A stretch of 64,000 bases of DNA from Arthrobacter bambusae (lineage in GTDB: Bacteria > Actinomycetota > Actinomycetes > Actinomycetales > Micrococcaceae), in assembly GCF_030812595.1 (NCBI RefSeq), contig NZ_JAUSSZ010000014.1, positions 1-64,000 on the forward strand. Reading direction: 5' to 3'. The notes under the pieces were generated by a model. That model saw only the letters and a list, made by a program, of their open reading frames with translations. It was not told where the DNA came from and made no database searches. Every line of letters begins with the position of its first letter. Position 1 is the stretch's first letter. Both the position numbers and the translations under genes were made by a program. Shown here in pieces: positions 32,720 through 40,958 of the stretch.

Positions 32720-33376
32720 GGCTACGCGCCCGGACCCAGGGGTTCGCCTCTCGTCAACTCTGCGCTCAAACTTCGGTTAGCGTCGCGACAAACATCGCAG
32801 AGGCCTACAAATTGATGCGGGCAGTCGGGCTGGCCATCGCCCTCCCCGCGGAGCAATGTAACTTTCATTCCGGCATCATAGTTCCCCGAGGGAGCCCGGG
32901 AAAGCACACCCAAAAATTCAGGTAGTAGTTAGGCAACCTCACTTCCGCCCCTCTCGAAAGACAAGTAGCCGGCACTCGCATCCCGCGCAGGGGCGCCGTC
33001 GTAGGCTGACGCTGGTTGTTGGCCCCGCCTCTGGGTGCACGGGGCAACGCGCCTACCAGTTAGCGAATCAAGCACTCTACAGGGGGATAGACATGCATGC
33101 GACGGTCGCCGCGTTCAAATTTCTTAGACCTATCGTGCGGAATGCCTAGGCAATCCTCGACAACTCGACGATCCGGCATTTCTAAATTCCGGCTGCGCTC
33201 AGCATAACGGTTTCTGCCGACTCGACGATCGCAGTGCATGCCGCCTGAACTGCAGGCCAACCGGGGATGAATCACCCCATTTTTATGCGCCGCGGCCTGC
33301 ACGCGCCGCCGCGCTTTTCTCTTTCGTCATCAATTTCCCAATGGCCTTGTGCCCAATTCAGGGAGGAAATACGCCC
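32720..33376. other. Long leader of the microprotein/synthase operon
   Basis: A 657-bp gene-free stretch. The repeat CTCGACGATC occurs near 33164 and near 33220. The hairpin structures at 33243-33320 are listed separately. GGGAGGA at 33361-33367 is a good SD for the small membrane protein at 33377. No coding region is supported before it. The length suggests a long 5' leader or extensive upstream control. Confidence 0.55.
33243..33318 (+). promoter_or_regulatory. Attenuator-like structures in the leader
   Basis: GGGGATGAATCACCCC (33263-33278) can form a short hairpin and is followed at once by ATTTTT, like an intrinsic terminator. GCAGGCC (33252-33258) can pair either with GCCTG (33243-33247) or with GGCCTGC (33294-33300), the latter enclosing the terminator-like hairpin. 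A further GCGC/GCGC stem with TTTTCT lies at 33303-33318. Alternative folding is an inference from base pairing only. Confidence 0.4.
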
Positions 33377-33523
33377 ATGCTCATCAATTACGTCGCCAAC
33401 GCGGAATCAGAGGCTGTTGGTCTGCTCGACTGGATTATTTTGACAGGTTTCTCTTTATCCGTAGGCGGCGCAGTGACCTACCGACTGCTGGCCGCATGGA
33501 AAGGCTGGTGGACGGACAAATGA
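33377..33523 (+). CDS. 48-residue membrane microprotein coupled to GT2
   Basis: A short protein with one membrane segment (about residues 17-40, LDWIILTGFSLSVGGAVTY) and a basic Trp-rich tail (AAWKGWWTDK). ATG 33377 follows GGGAGGA by 9 bp, and its stop overlaps the synthase ATG as ATGA, so it is very probably translated. By position it resembles small partners of processive glycan synthases such as IcaD or PgaD, though shorter and without visible similarity. A role as a synthase accessory subunit is my inference. Confidence 0.65.
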   Translation: MLINYVANAESEAVGLLDWIILTGFSLSVGGAVTYRLLAAWKGWWTDK

Positions 33524-34794
33524 GTAACATATTCGGCAGATCCGCAGTCTCGGCACTTGTAGTAGCCACACTTGGCGCCGTTTCCTGGGTGGTCCATCAC
33601 CAGACTCACGACGTGGTTCTGCTCTCCTATTGGTACCTGGGCGCCGGCGTCATCGCGGCATGCCTCATCACGTTTGTCATCGGGCGACGCTACACGAAGA
33701 ACCCGATTGCGCCCGGTCGGGTCCTGTGCATCGTACCCTCATACAACGAGGATCCGCAGGCCCTCAAAGAGACCGTCATGGCCATCCTCGCGCAGACCGT
33801 CCCTGTGGATATTGTCGTCATTGATGACGGCTCCCGGACGCCGGTGATTCCATCCGTTGATCATCCTCGCGTTACCTGGCTTCGACAGGAAAACAAAGGC
33901 AAGCGGGGCGCGCAGGTGACAGTGCTGCGGCGCTTCGATAGATCCGAGTACCAATTCATCATGACTGTGGATTCCGACTCCGCGCCTTACCCTGACGCTT
34001 GCGAGCACTTGCTCCGGGCCATGTCGAACCCCCGCATCCAAGCCGCGACGGGCATGATCTATATTCGCAACCACGGAGCCGGCTGGGTGACTCTGGCGGC
34101 GGACATTGACATCGGTACCTCATGCGTGATGATGCGGGCCTCCCGGTCCATGCTGGGTGCACTGGAAACAACATCCGGCGCCTTGGCCCTCTATCGCAGC
34201 GATCTGCTCTACGACCACCTGAATGCATATGAGGTGGAATGCGGCACTGGGGATGACCGCTGGCTGGCCCTCCGGGCGTTGCGGCGTGGCGAAGTCGTCG
34301 CCGTCGCCGAAGCCATAGTGGAGACTGACATGCCCACCACGCTCAATGGCACTTACCGGCAAAGGTTGCGCTGGGCAAGGTCCTGGTGGTGGATGCTGCC
34401 TTACGTATTCCGGCACATGACTCCCAAGAAGCTTCTGAGCCCTCTTTATGGGCTGATGCAGCTTCTCATCACCCCTGCGATTGCCCTGTACATATTGACT
34501 GAAACTGTGCTTTCGCTGGGTGGCCGTTATGCCGGTCACGGCTACGTTCTGGCAATTTACATTGGAGCGTATGTAATCGTTCGCTACGCCGGTTCTGCCC
34601 TCTACCTCATTGGACGGCCCAACTTGTCAATGCGCCAAAAGCTATTGTGCTGGTTCGTTGGAACACCGGGCGCGATAATCCTCAACGTATTTCTTCTGAC
34701 TCCAATCCGCTACATTGCGCTGGCAAAACTCTTCGATAATCGCTGGCAGACACGCGAACTCGACGCTACCGCGCTCTCTCCGCAGCAGATCTAG
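33520..34794 (+). CDS. Processive GT2 synthase (HAS/NodC/chitin-synthase-like)
   Basis: A 424-residue membrane glycosyltransferase with two N-terminal helices (about 8-50), a GT-A domain and about four C-terminal helices. Motifs in order: IVPSYNED, DDGSRT, TVDSDSAP (D-x-D), ETTSGALALYRSD, GTGDDRW, and QRLRWARSWWW (Q-x-x-R-W). The GDDR and QRLRW forms are those of hyaluronan/NodC/chitin-type synthases, which polymerise and often export beta-linked N-acetylhexosamine chains. The next gene is a deacetylase, supporting an N-acetylglucosamine-type polymer. The actual product is inferred. Confidence 0.87.
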   Translation: MSNIFGRSAVSALVVATLGAVSWVVHHQTHDVVLLSYWYLGAGVIAACLITFVIGRRYTKNPIAPGRVLCIVPSYNEDPQALKETVMAILAQTVPVDIVVIDDGSRTPVIPSVDHPRVTWLRQENKGKRGAQVTVLRRFDRSEYQFIMTVDSDSAPYPDACEHLLRAMSNPRIQAATGMIYIRNHGAGWVTLAADIDIGTSCVMMRASRSMLGALETTSGALALYRSDLLYDHLNAYEVECGTGDDRWLALRALRRGEVVAVAEAIVETDMPTTLNGTYRQRLRWARSWWWMLPYVFRHMTPKKLLSPLYGLMQLLITPAIALYILTETVLSLGGRYAGHGYVLAIYIGAYVIVRYAGSALYLIGRPNLSMRQKLLCWFVGTPGAIILNVFLLTPIRYIALAKLFDNRWQTRELDATALSPQQI

Positions 34795-34831
34795 AACGAG
34801 TCACTCCGCAGACTCAAGAGAGGGAGAACCT

Positions 34832-36421
34832 ATGTGGAAGCAGCAATCGAGTCCGGCCGGCCGTTATTCGTTAGCCCGGACTTCGGGCAACGGACGCGCG
34901 AATCGAGCCGCCCGGATCCTGACGCGGGGCGTTCTATGCGCCGCGCTTGTGGTGGTGATGTCCCCGTTTCACGCAACGGCCGCACCTCCGGTCGCTCCCC
35001 TCGCGGAGACGATAGCGCCGAACAATACCGTGGTCTCGCTGACGTTCGACGACGGATTCGCCTCCGTCGAGGCCGCCGGCACCGCCTTGGCTCGACACAA
35101 CATGCACGGCACTTTCTATATCCCGACCGGCCTCGTGGACCAGCCGGGCAGACTTACCTGGACACAAATAGACGCACTTCAGGCCGCCGGGAACGAAATC
35201 GGCGGCCACACGGTCAACCATTGGCACCTCGATAAGCTTGACCAGCCCGAACAGGCACGCCAGATCTGCGATGACCGCGTCGCCCTCGCCGCCCACGGAC
35301 TTAGAGTGACATCGTTTGCATATCCTTTCGACGGTTTCAAGGCTGAAACTGAAACGATCGTCAAGAACTGTGGATATAACAGTGCCCGGTCCGAAGGCGG
35401 CTTCGTCGGCAGCTGCGAGTCCGTATGTCCTTACGCGGAGTCCTCTCCAGCAGATGATCCGTACAAGGTCCGCACTGCGTCTCCCGTGGTTACCACCACA
35501 CGCCTTTCAGACATCGAGCAACAGATTACCGACGCTGCGACGCACGGGGGCGGATGGGTTCCGCTCGTCTTTCACGATGTCTGCGATGCCTGCTCGGATA
35601 TGGCCATCTCCCCTGCTGACTTTGAAACCCTGCTCAACTGGATTCAGTCAAAGGCTGGCAGTGGAATGGCGGTCCAAACCGTCGCACAGGTAGTTGGAGG
35701 GAACGTACAGCCGGTGGTGTCCGGACCAGTGGATACGCGTCCTCCTGGCCAACTCGTCAACTCCTCGCTTGAGGTTCCGGCTGACGACGGTACCGGTTCC
35801 GCGTCGGCAGTCGACAGCCAGTGCTGGACAAGTAGTGGGTACGGCAACAACACTGCGTCCTGGGCCCGGGTAACTACGGCGCACTCTGGAGGCTGGGCAG
35901 AGCGAGTGACCATGCCGCAGTACACTTCGGGCGATCAGAAATTGATCATTCGGGAAGACAACGGTTCATGTGCGCCCGCGGTCACCCCGGGCCAGGCATA
36001 CAAAATAAGTGCTTGGTACACGTCATCGGCGCCCACTCGGATTTTGGTCTTCTATCGGATAAGTTCCGGCGCGTGGAAGTATTGGGCTGAATCCCCTCAG
36101 TCTCCCCCGTCCTCAACGTGGCAGCAGGCGGAGTGGCAGACACCGCCCCTTCCGCCGGAAGCCACACGACTCAGCTTTGGACTACAGCTTGCGGCCGCCG
36201 GAACACTGACCACCGACGACTACGCTTTGACAGCCGTCAACGCCAACGGTGGGACGGCCGGGGAGCCCGCCGCCAGTATCCCGCTGCCATCCGATTCTGC
36301 ATTCGGTAGCTTGGCTGGCGGGGCACTACTCGCCATGCTGGTGGTCCCGACGCTAGGTTTCTTATGCTGGCGTCGCACAACGCAGAAAAGGGTCCGCTCG
36401 CTTGCCGATTTGGCGCCCTGA
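34832..36421 (+). CDS. Membrane-tethered polysaccharide deacetylase
   Basis: A 529-residue exported CE4 enzyme. It has a signal peptide (to about residue 50), a NodB domain with TFDDG (71-75), GHTVNH (125-130), FAYPFDG and LVFHDV, and a carbohydrate-binding-like domain (about 325-480, with SGDQKLI and TTDDYAL). A C-terminal membrane segment followed by WRRTTQKR ends the protein. ATG 34832 has an AGGGAG SD. It likely deacetylates the polymer made by the adjacent synthase. The first two domains are paralogous to 8035-10017; only the surface anchor differs. It overlaps the next gene by 1 bp. Confidence 0.88.
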   Translation: MWKQQSSPAGRYSLARTSGNGRANRAARILTRGVLCAALVVVMSPFHATAAPPVAPLAETIAPNNTVVSLTFDDGFASVEAAGTALARHNMHGTFYIPTGLVDQPGRLTWTQIDALQAAGNEIGGHTVNHWHLDKLDQPEQARQICDDRVALAAHGLRVTSFAYPFDGFKAETETIVKNCGYNSARSEGGFVGSCESVCPYAESSPADDPYKVRTASPVVTTTRLSDIEQQITDAATHGGGWVPLVFHDVCDACSDMAISPADFETLLNWIQSKAGSGMAVQTVAQVVGGNVQPVVSGPVDTRPPGQLVNSSLEVPADDGTGSASAVDSQCWTSSGYGNNTASWARVTTAHSGGWAERVTMPQYTSGDQKLIIREDNGSCAPAVTPGQAYKISAWYTSSAPTRILVFYRISSGAWKYWAESPQSPPSSTWQQAEWQTPPLPPEATRLSFGLQLAAAGTLTTDDYALTAVNANGGTAGEPAASIPLPSDSAFGSLAGGALLAMLVVPTLGFLCWRRTTQKRVRSLADLAP

Positions 36422-37467
36422 TGGCCCGTAGTGTCCGGCCTGTGACAAGGTCCGGTTCATTCCTGCAAGCGATTCTTACCCTCGTCCTAGGAGCGTTCCT
36501 CCTCTCGGGTTCCTCAGACCCGACCACCAATGCGGCGACTCCGAGCCGCCCGTTGGGCAGGAACCTGCGAGGGGGGTGGAATCTTGAGACCCCGGAACTT
36601 GTGGCCTCCGCGGCATCGGCCGGCGTTACAGTGGCCTTCCTCTACGGTGCAGCGCCCCAGCCAAGCAGCTCACTGGGAACGGCTTTATCGAACAGGCACA
36701 TGCGGGTGGTCAGCGGTGAGGTTTCGGATCTGGTTTCCGCCTACGAGTGCACCCGGACCCATACCGTGGCGCCCAAACCGTCCGGGGCTCCCCCAGGCGA
36801 CTATTGCGGCCCGGATCCCGGCTATACGCTTCCGAATTTACTGACCGATGTCCGGGCCCTCGTTCAACGGGATCGGAATAATCCGCTCGTGGCTGGATAC
36901 TGGGTACTCGACGACACCCCCGACTGGGACTTCGGGAGCCTGCGCACGGTACTTTCTGACATCCGTGCCCTCATCCCAACGGAGTACCCGGCGATCTGCG
37001 GATTCAGCGCCAACCTCGAACCAAACGGTGACGATTTCTGGGAACCCGGTCTGGCAGAGAACTTCACCCCCGAGGGATGCAACATGGTGGCGCCGTATGT
37101 CTATGCGGATTCACGCACACGTACCGAGTCCGCGCCATCCGCCATCGATTGGTCAATGCAGCAACTGTTGCCAAAAATGGAGGCAAGCCTGACCCAGCAT
37201 GGCTGGGACCCGTCCCGCCAACCATTGCTCGGCGTCGGGCAAGCATGGGCCGGACAAAAAGCGGATAAAGGCGCAGTCACTTACCCTCCGGGTACCGCCC
37301 AGATGGTGATCCAAGCGAAAGCATATTGCGCAGCAAGAGCCCAAGGGGTTGCTTGGTATGCGTGGACGATATCCAGCTTGAGTAACGTCGAAAGCCCCTA
37401 TAACAATGACTCACTCCGGGAGGGCGTGCGGGAATCCGTCGGCGTTTGCCCGAACGAGGGGTGGTAG
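36421..37467 (+). CDS. Secreted glycosidase-like protein, family unknown
   Basis: A 348-residue exported protein with a signal peptide (about residues 8-38). The mature part alternates strands and helices like a TIM barrel (VTVAFLYGAAPQ, AGYWVLDDTPDWDFG, MVAPYVYADSRT, QPLLGVGQAW, GVAWYAWTISS). Acidic residues in WVLDDTPDWD are candidate catalytic positions. I cannot assign a GH family. TGATG coupling to the deacetylase implies action on the same polymer, perhaps as a PgaB- or PelA-like hydrolase; that is inference. Confidence 0.62.
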   Translation: MARSVRPVTRSGSFLQAILTLVLGAFLLSGSSDPTTNAATPSRPLGRNLRGGWNLETPELVASAASAGVTVAFLYGAAPQPSSSLGTALSNRHMRVVSGEVSDLVSAYECTRTHTVAPKPSGAPPGDYCGPDPGYTLPNLLTDVRALVQRDRNNPLVAGYWVLDDTPDWDFGSLRTVLSDIRALIPTEYPAICGFSANLEPNGDDFWEPGLAENFTPEGCNMVAPYVYADSRTRTESAPSAIDWSMQQLLPKMEASLTQHGWDPSRQPLLGVGQAWAGQKADKGAVTYPPGTAQMVIQAKAYCAARAQGVAWYAWTISSLSNVESPYNNDSLREGVRESVGVCPNEGW

Positions 37468-37567
37468 CAGTCCGCTGTCACCGGCCCCTCCCTGGGATGG
37501 GGAGGATAGTACTCTTGGAACCAGTGCAGCGCTGCCGCCCCGCATCCCGCTTTGGTTAGAGGACGGT

Positions 37568-38173
37568 ATGACCCTTCTCCGCAATTCTGAAACAGAGTCC
37601 GCACCGCCCCGGCGGAAGAAGCGGCTGGTGCTTCGGGGATTCGTTGTAGTCGGTGCCATGGTGATCGCCTGGGCCGTTGCCGGGATCTTCCTGTACGTGG
37701 CACCACCTGCCGAGGAACCTGTTCACGCGGACGTTCTGTTCGTGCTCGGGCCTCCCGATCGACGCATGGGCTACGCCGAGCAACTGATGCAGCAGGGGTA
37801 CGCGCCCACCCTTGCGGTCTCAAGCCCCACGGGAAAAGACGGCAGATTCACAGCGGATGTTTGCAACAGCGTCCGCCCGTACCGGGTCATCTGCTTCACG
37901 CCTGAGCCATTCACCACCCAGGGCGAAGCGCGGACGCTGAGGGATCTGTCGAACCAGTACGGCTGGAAGAGCGCGGACGTCCTGACCGCCCAGTTCCACG
38001 TGACCCGGGCGCGCGTGATCGTGGACCGCTGCTACAAAGGTGGGCTGCATATGGTCGCGGACCGGACCGGTTTACCCTTGGTCTCCTTGACCAATCCGAC
38101 GTACTCATGGGCCTATCAGTACCTCTACCAAACCGCGGCTTTCGTCAAGGTTGCTATCCACCCGGAGTGCTGA
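37568..38173 (+). CDS. DUF218/YdcF-like membrane protein
   Basis: A 201-residue protein with one N-terminal membrane segment (about 22-47) and a DUF218 domain: ADVLFVLGPPDRRMGYAEQL, then TQGEARTLRDL, and LTAQFHVTRARVI. The family (SanA, ElyC, YdcF) is linked to envelope integrity or glycan-precursor metabolism but has no firm reaction. ATG 37568 begins 100 bp after the preceding stop, so it may belong to the synthase operon. Confidence 0.8.
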   Translation: MTLLRNSETESAPPRRKKRLVLRGFVVVGAMVIAWAVAGIFLYVAPPAEEPVHADVLFVLGPPDRRMGYAEQLMQQGYAPTLAVSSPTGKDGRFTADVCNSVRPYRVICFTPEPFTTQGEARTLRDLSNQYGWKSADVLTAQFHVTRARVIVDRCYKGGLHMVADRTGLPLVSLTNPTYSWAYQYLYQTAAFVKVAIHPEC

Positions 38174-38204
38174 CTCGCTCGCGATTGATGGGTAGCCGAA
38201 AATG

Positions 38205-38238
38205 ATGAGGCGGGGCAGCAATTGCTGCCCCGCCTCAT
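38205..38238. terminator. Perfect 17-bp palindromic terminator
   Basis: ATGAGGCGGGGCAGCAA (38205-38221) is followed directly by its exact reverse complement (38222-38238). On the minus strand the stem is followed by CATTTT, so it best serves dctA (stop at 38339), and probably also stops transcription from the DUF218 side. Confidence 0.85.
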
Positions 38239-38338
38239 TGGCACCGGTTCACCCTGCGCCCGGCTTTCGGGCTACCTGTTGCGATGGGTATGCAGGAAGG
38301 AGCACGGTGCGGCTTACGGAATCCCTCAGTGGAAAGAC

Positions 38339-39652
38339 TCAGTGCACCAGCGCGGGCTCGCTGGAAATCTGGACTTTCTCCCCCTCGGCGGGCACAAAAC
38401 CTGCTTTGAGCTCGGAACGAAGGGTTTCCATGTTGAGCGCCCGCTGCCATTTGGCGACCGCGATGCACGAGACGATGTTGCAGACGGTGCTGGTGAGGGC
38501 CCGCGCTTCACTCATGAAGCGATCGATGCCGACGATGAGGGCAACTCCGGCCACGGGAAGGGTTGGCATGACCGTCAAAGTGGCCACCAGGGCAACAAAC
38601 CCGCTCCCGGTGACACCGGCTGCGCCCTTGGACGTCAAGAGCATCATGCCGAGCATCAGGAGGATCTGGTCCCAGCTCAGGTGGATGTCGCAGGCTTGGG
38701 CGATGAACATCGAGGCCAGGGTCAGGTAGATCGACGTTCCTGTGAGGTTGAAGGAGTAGCCGGTAGGGACAACCAGCCCCACCACTCCGCGTTCGCAGCC
38801 GATCCGCTCAAGCTTGGACAAGAGTCGCGGAAGCACGGGCTCGCTGGATGAGGTGGCCAGGACAATAAGGAATTCGTCTTTGAAGTAGCGGAGCGTGCGC
38901 CAAAGGCTGAAGCCGGCGATCCTGGCAACGAGGCCCAGGCCCACAACCACGAACACGATGCAGGCAGCGTAGAAGGCCAGGATGAGCATCCCGAGGTTCC
39001 CGATTGAGTGGGCACCGTACTTGCCAACTGTGAAGGCAATCGCGCCGAACGCCCCGATGGGCGCGACCTTCATGAGGAATCCGAACACCACGAACAGCAC
39101 CTTGTTGAAGCTGTTGACGATATCGAGCGCGAGGCGCCCCGGAGCACCAAGCTTGCTGAAGGCGAAACCGCACAACAGTGCGATGACGAGTACGGGGAGG
39201 ACGTCGCCGTCCGCGAATGCTCCAACGAAGGAGGTTGGGATGATGCTGAGAATGAAGTCCACTGGGTTGCTGCTGGGCAGTTGGCTGGTGTACTTCGACG
39301 CGACCGAGGAGTCGAGGTGGGCGGGGTTGATGTGCATCCCCGCACCCGGTTGAAACAGCATGACCGCGGCCAGGCCGAGCGCGAGGGCAACGGCCGTGAG
39401 GGCATAGAACAGGCCAAGCGACCGGAGGAGGGTCGGGCCGACCTTCTTCGTGTCGGTGAGCGAGGTGATCCCGCTGACGATGGTGCAGAAGACGATCGGG
39501 GCGATCATGAACTTCACGAGTTTGACGAAGCCATCGCCCAGCGGCTTGAGCGAAGCGCCGAGATCAGGCCAGAGCGCGCCGACGAGGATGCCGAGGCCGA
39601 CGCCTATGAGGACCTGGACATACAGGTGTCCGAGAATGGATTTGATCTTCAT
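38339..39652 (-). CDS. dctA: DAACS-family C4-dicarboxylate/cation symporter
   Basis: A 437-residue membrane protein of the dicarboxylate/amino-acid:cation symporter family. Landmarks are MIAPIVFCTIVSGI, LATSSSEPVLP (SSSE serine motif), PTGYSFNLTGTSIYL and SKGAAGVTGSGFVAL. The sequence is closer to DctA than to glutamate carriers. It imports C4-dicarboxylates such as succinate, fumarate or malate with cations. ATG 39652 has an AAGGAAG SD. It lies 56 bp downstream of a PrpF-like isomerase gene on the same strand, so the substrate may be a related tricarboxylate. Confidence 0.9.
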   Translation of the reverse strand: MKIKSILGHLYVQVLIGVGLGILVGALWPDLGASLKPLGDGFVKLVKFMIAPIVFCTIVSGITSLTDTKKVGPTLLRSLGLFYALTAVALALGLAAVMLFQPGAGMHINPAHLDSSVASKYTSQLPSSNPVDFILSIIPTSFVGAFADGDVLPVLVIALLCGFAFSKLGAPGRLALDIVNSFNKVLFVVFGFLMKVAPIGAFGAIAFTVGKYGAHSIGNLGMLILAFYAACIVFVVVGLGLVARIAGFSLWRTLRYFKDEFLIVLATSSSEPVLPRLLSKLERIGCERGVVGLVVPTGYSFNLTGTSIYLTLASMFIAQACDIHLSWDQILLMLGMMLLTSKGAAGVTGSGFVALVATLTVMPTLPVAGVALIVGIDRFMSEARALTSTVCNIVSCIAVAKWQRALNMETLRSELKAGFVPAEGEKVQISSEPALVH

Positions 39653-39708
39653 TGAACAACTTCCTTGATGAGTCCCCGATCAATGATGACAGGGGCTGGG
39701 TTGAGGGG

Positions 39709-40839
39709 CTAGGCCACGGATCGCGCGACGTCGATGTCGGCGACCGCGAGGTGGCGGGCCGCCCGGTGGAGGGCGACTTCGGTGACGTGACCGGCGTCGT
39801 CGGTGACGACTTCGGTGCTCACGACGCCGGCTGGCGTGCCGATGCGAAGCAGCCGCGAACCGGCGGGCGCCGAGGCCGCCAGTACCTCCGCGGCCACCGA
39901 TCCCGGCAAAGCTGCAGCCAGCGAGACCGCCACAGCAGAGGTGAGGCCGATCGCCGGGTGCGGCGCGAGCATCGAGAGCATGCGCACCCGCAGATCGTGG
40001 CTGTCCGCCGAAATCTTCGTTCCGTCGGCGGCGATGTAGTCACCGGCAGGGGCGACCACGCCGACCTTCGGCACCGCGTTCTGCGGCGGATCTTCCGGTG
40101 ACCTCAAGCCCATCGCGACGGCGGCCGCGGCCCTCGTGGCGATAAGCAGCGGGAGATGCTCGCCGAGGTTGCCCGTCATCGTCGACAAGTCGATGCCCAC
40201 CTCGTCCGCGGGGATGAGAACCGCGGGAGCCCCTGCGTCGACCATGGTTGCGGTGAGTGCGGTTTTGCCGACCGCGAGCCGATCAACCACGTTCCCTGTT
40301 GGCAGGGCCGCTCCCGTCGTCCCACACCAAGGGGCGTGGAAGGACAGGCTTACGGGCACGCCGCTCGCCGTGCTGCCGGGAACCCTGGCGGAGCCCGACG
40401 TCGGGACGCGGCCGCCCGGCGTCGCGATCCTTCCGGTGAGCACGGCTCCCGTGTTGAGGTTGCGCATGCGGACTTGCGTCACGCCGTCGTTCGTGGGGAC
40501 GACGCGTGCCTGCACTGCGTGGAGGGCGATCGCCGTCGCGCAGTTCCCGCAATTGGAGCCCAGCTCCACGGTCGCGTCACCGATCCCGACTTGTGCGAAG
40601 AGGTAGTCCAAATCGGCCGGACCGTGAGGAGTCGCCGTAATGATCGCGGCTTTGGACGTTGTGGACGTTCCTCCCCCGACGCCGTCCAATTGGCGCGCAT
40701 CCGCCGCACCGAATGCATCGGCCAGCAGCCCGAGGACCTCCTCGCGGCTCCCAGCATGCTGGGCCACGTCTTCCGCATCGAAGAGCCAGCACTTGCTCGT
40801 GCCGCCTCGGTACCAGTGACCGCGAAGTTGCACAGCCAT
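39709..40839 (-). CDS. PrpF-like aconitate isomerase/tautomerase
   Basis: A 376-residue protein of the PrpF family with the diagnostic HWYRGGTSKC near the start and GSNCGNCATA in the middle. Family members isomerise methylaconitate, or act as 4-oxalomesaconate tautomerase or aconitate isomerase. No prp or gallate genes are visible, so the substrate is undecided. It heads a prpF-dctA unit and diverges from a LysR gene, suggesting inducible use of an unsaturated tri- or dicarboxylate. Confidence 0.85.
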   Translation of the reverse strand: MAVQLRGHWYRGGTSKCWLFDAEDVAQHAGSREEVLGLLADAFGAADARQLDGVGGGTSTTSKAAIITATPHGPADLDYLFAQVGIGDATVELGSNCGNCATAIALHAVQARVVPTNDGVTQVRMRNLNTGAVLTGRIATPGGRVPTSGSARVPGSTASGVPVSLSFHAPWCGTTGAALPTGNVVDRLAVGKTALTATMVDAGAPAVLIPADEVGIDLSTMTGNLGEHLPLLIATRAAAAVAMGLRSPEDPPQNAVPKVGVVAPAGDYIAADGTKISADSHDLRVRMLSMLAPHPAIGLTSAVAVSLAAALPGSVAAEVLAASAPAGSRLLRIGTPAGVVSTEVVTDDAGHVTEVALHRAARHLAVADIDVARSVA

Positions 40840-40938
40840 CTCCTTACTCGTCGTGCCCTCACGCCGTGCGGCGTCTGTTCCTTCTACGATCCGACCTCCG
40901 AGCGTTCAGCACAATCACAGGAATATCGATGAGTGTCT

Positions 40939-40952
40939 AGTTTTGCTAAACT
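40939..40952. promoter_or_regulatory. Candidate LysR operator
   Basis: AGTTTTGCTAAACT (arms AGTTT and AAACT, 4-bp spacer) is an inverted repeat containing a T-N11-A-like core. It lies 6 bp before the LysR ATG in the 119-bp divergent gap with prpF. It suits LysR autorepression; activation of prpF would need a further site. Confidence 0.5.
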
Positions 40953-40958
40953 CGGAGC

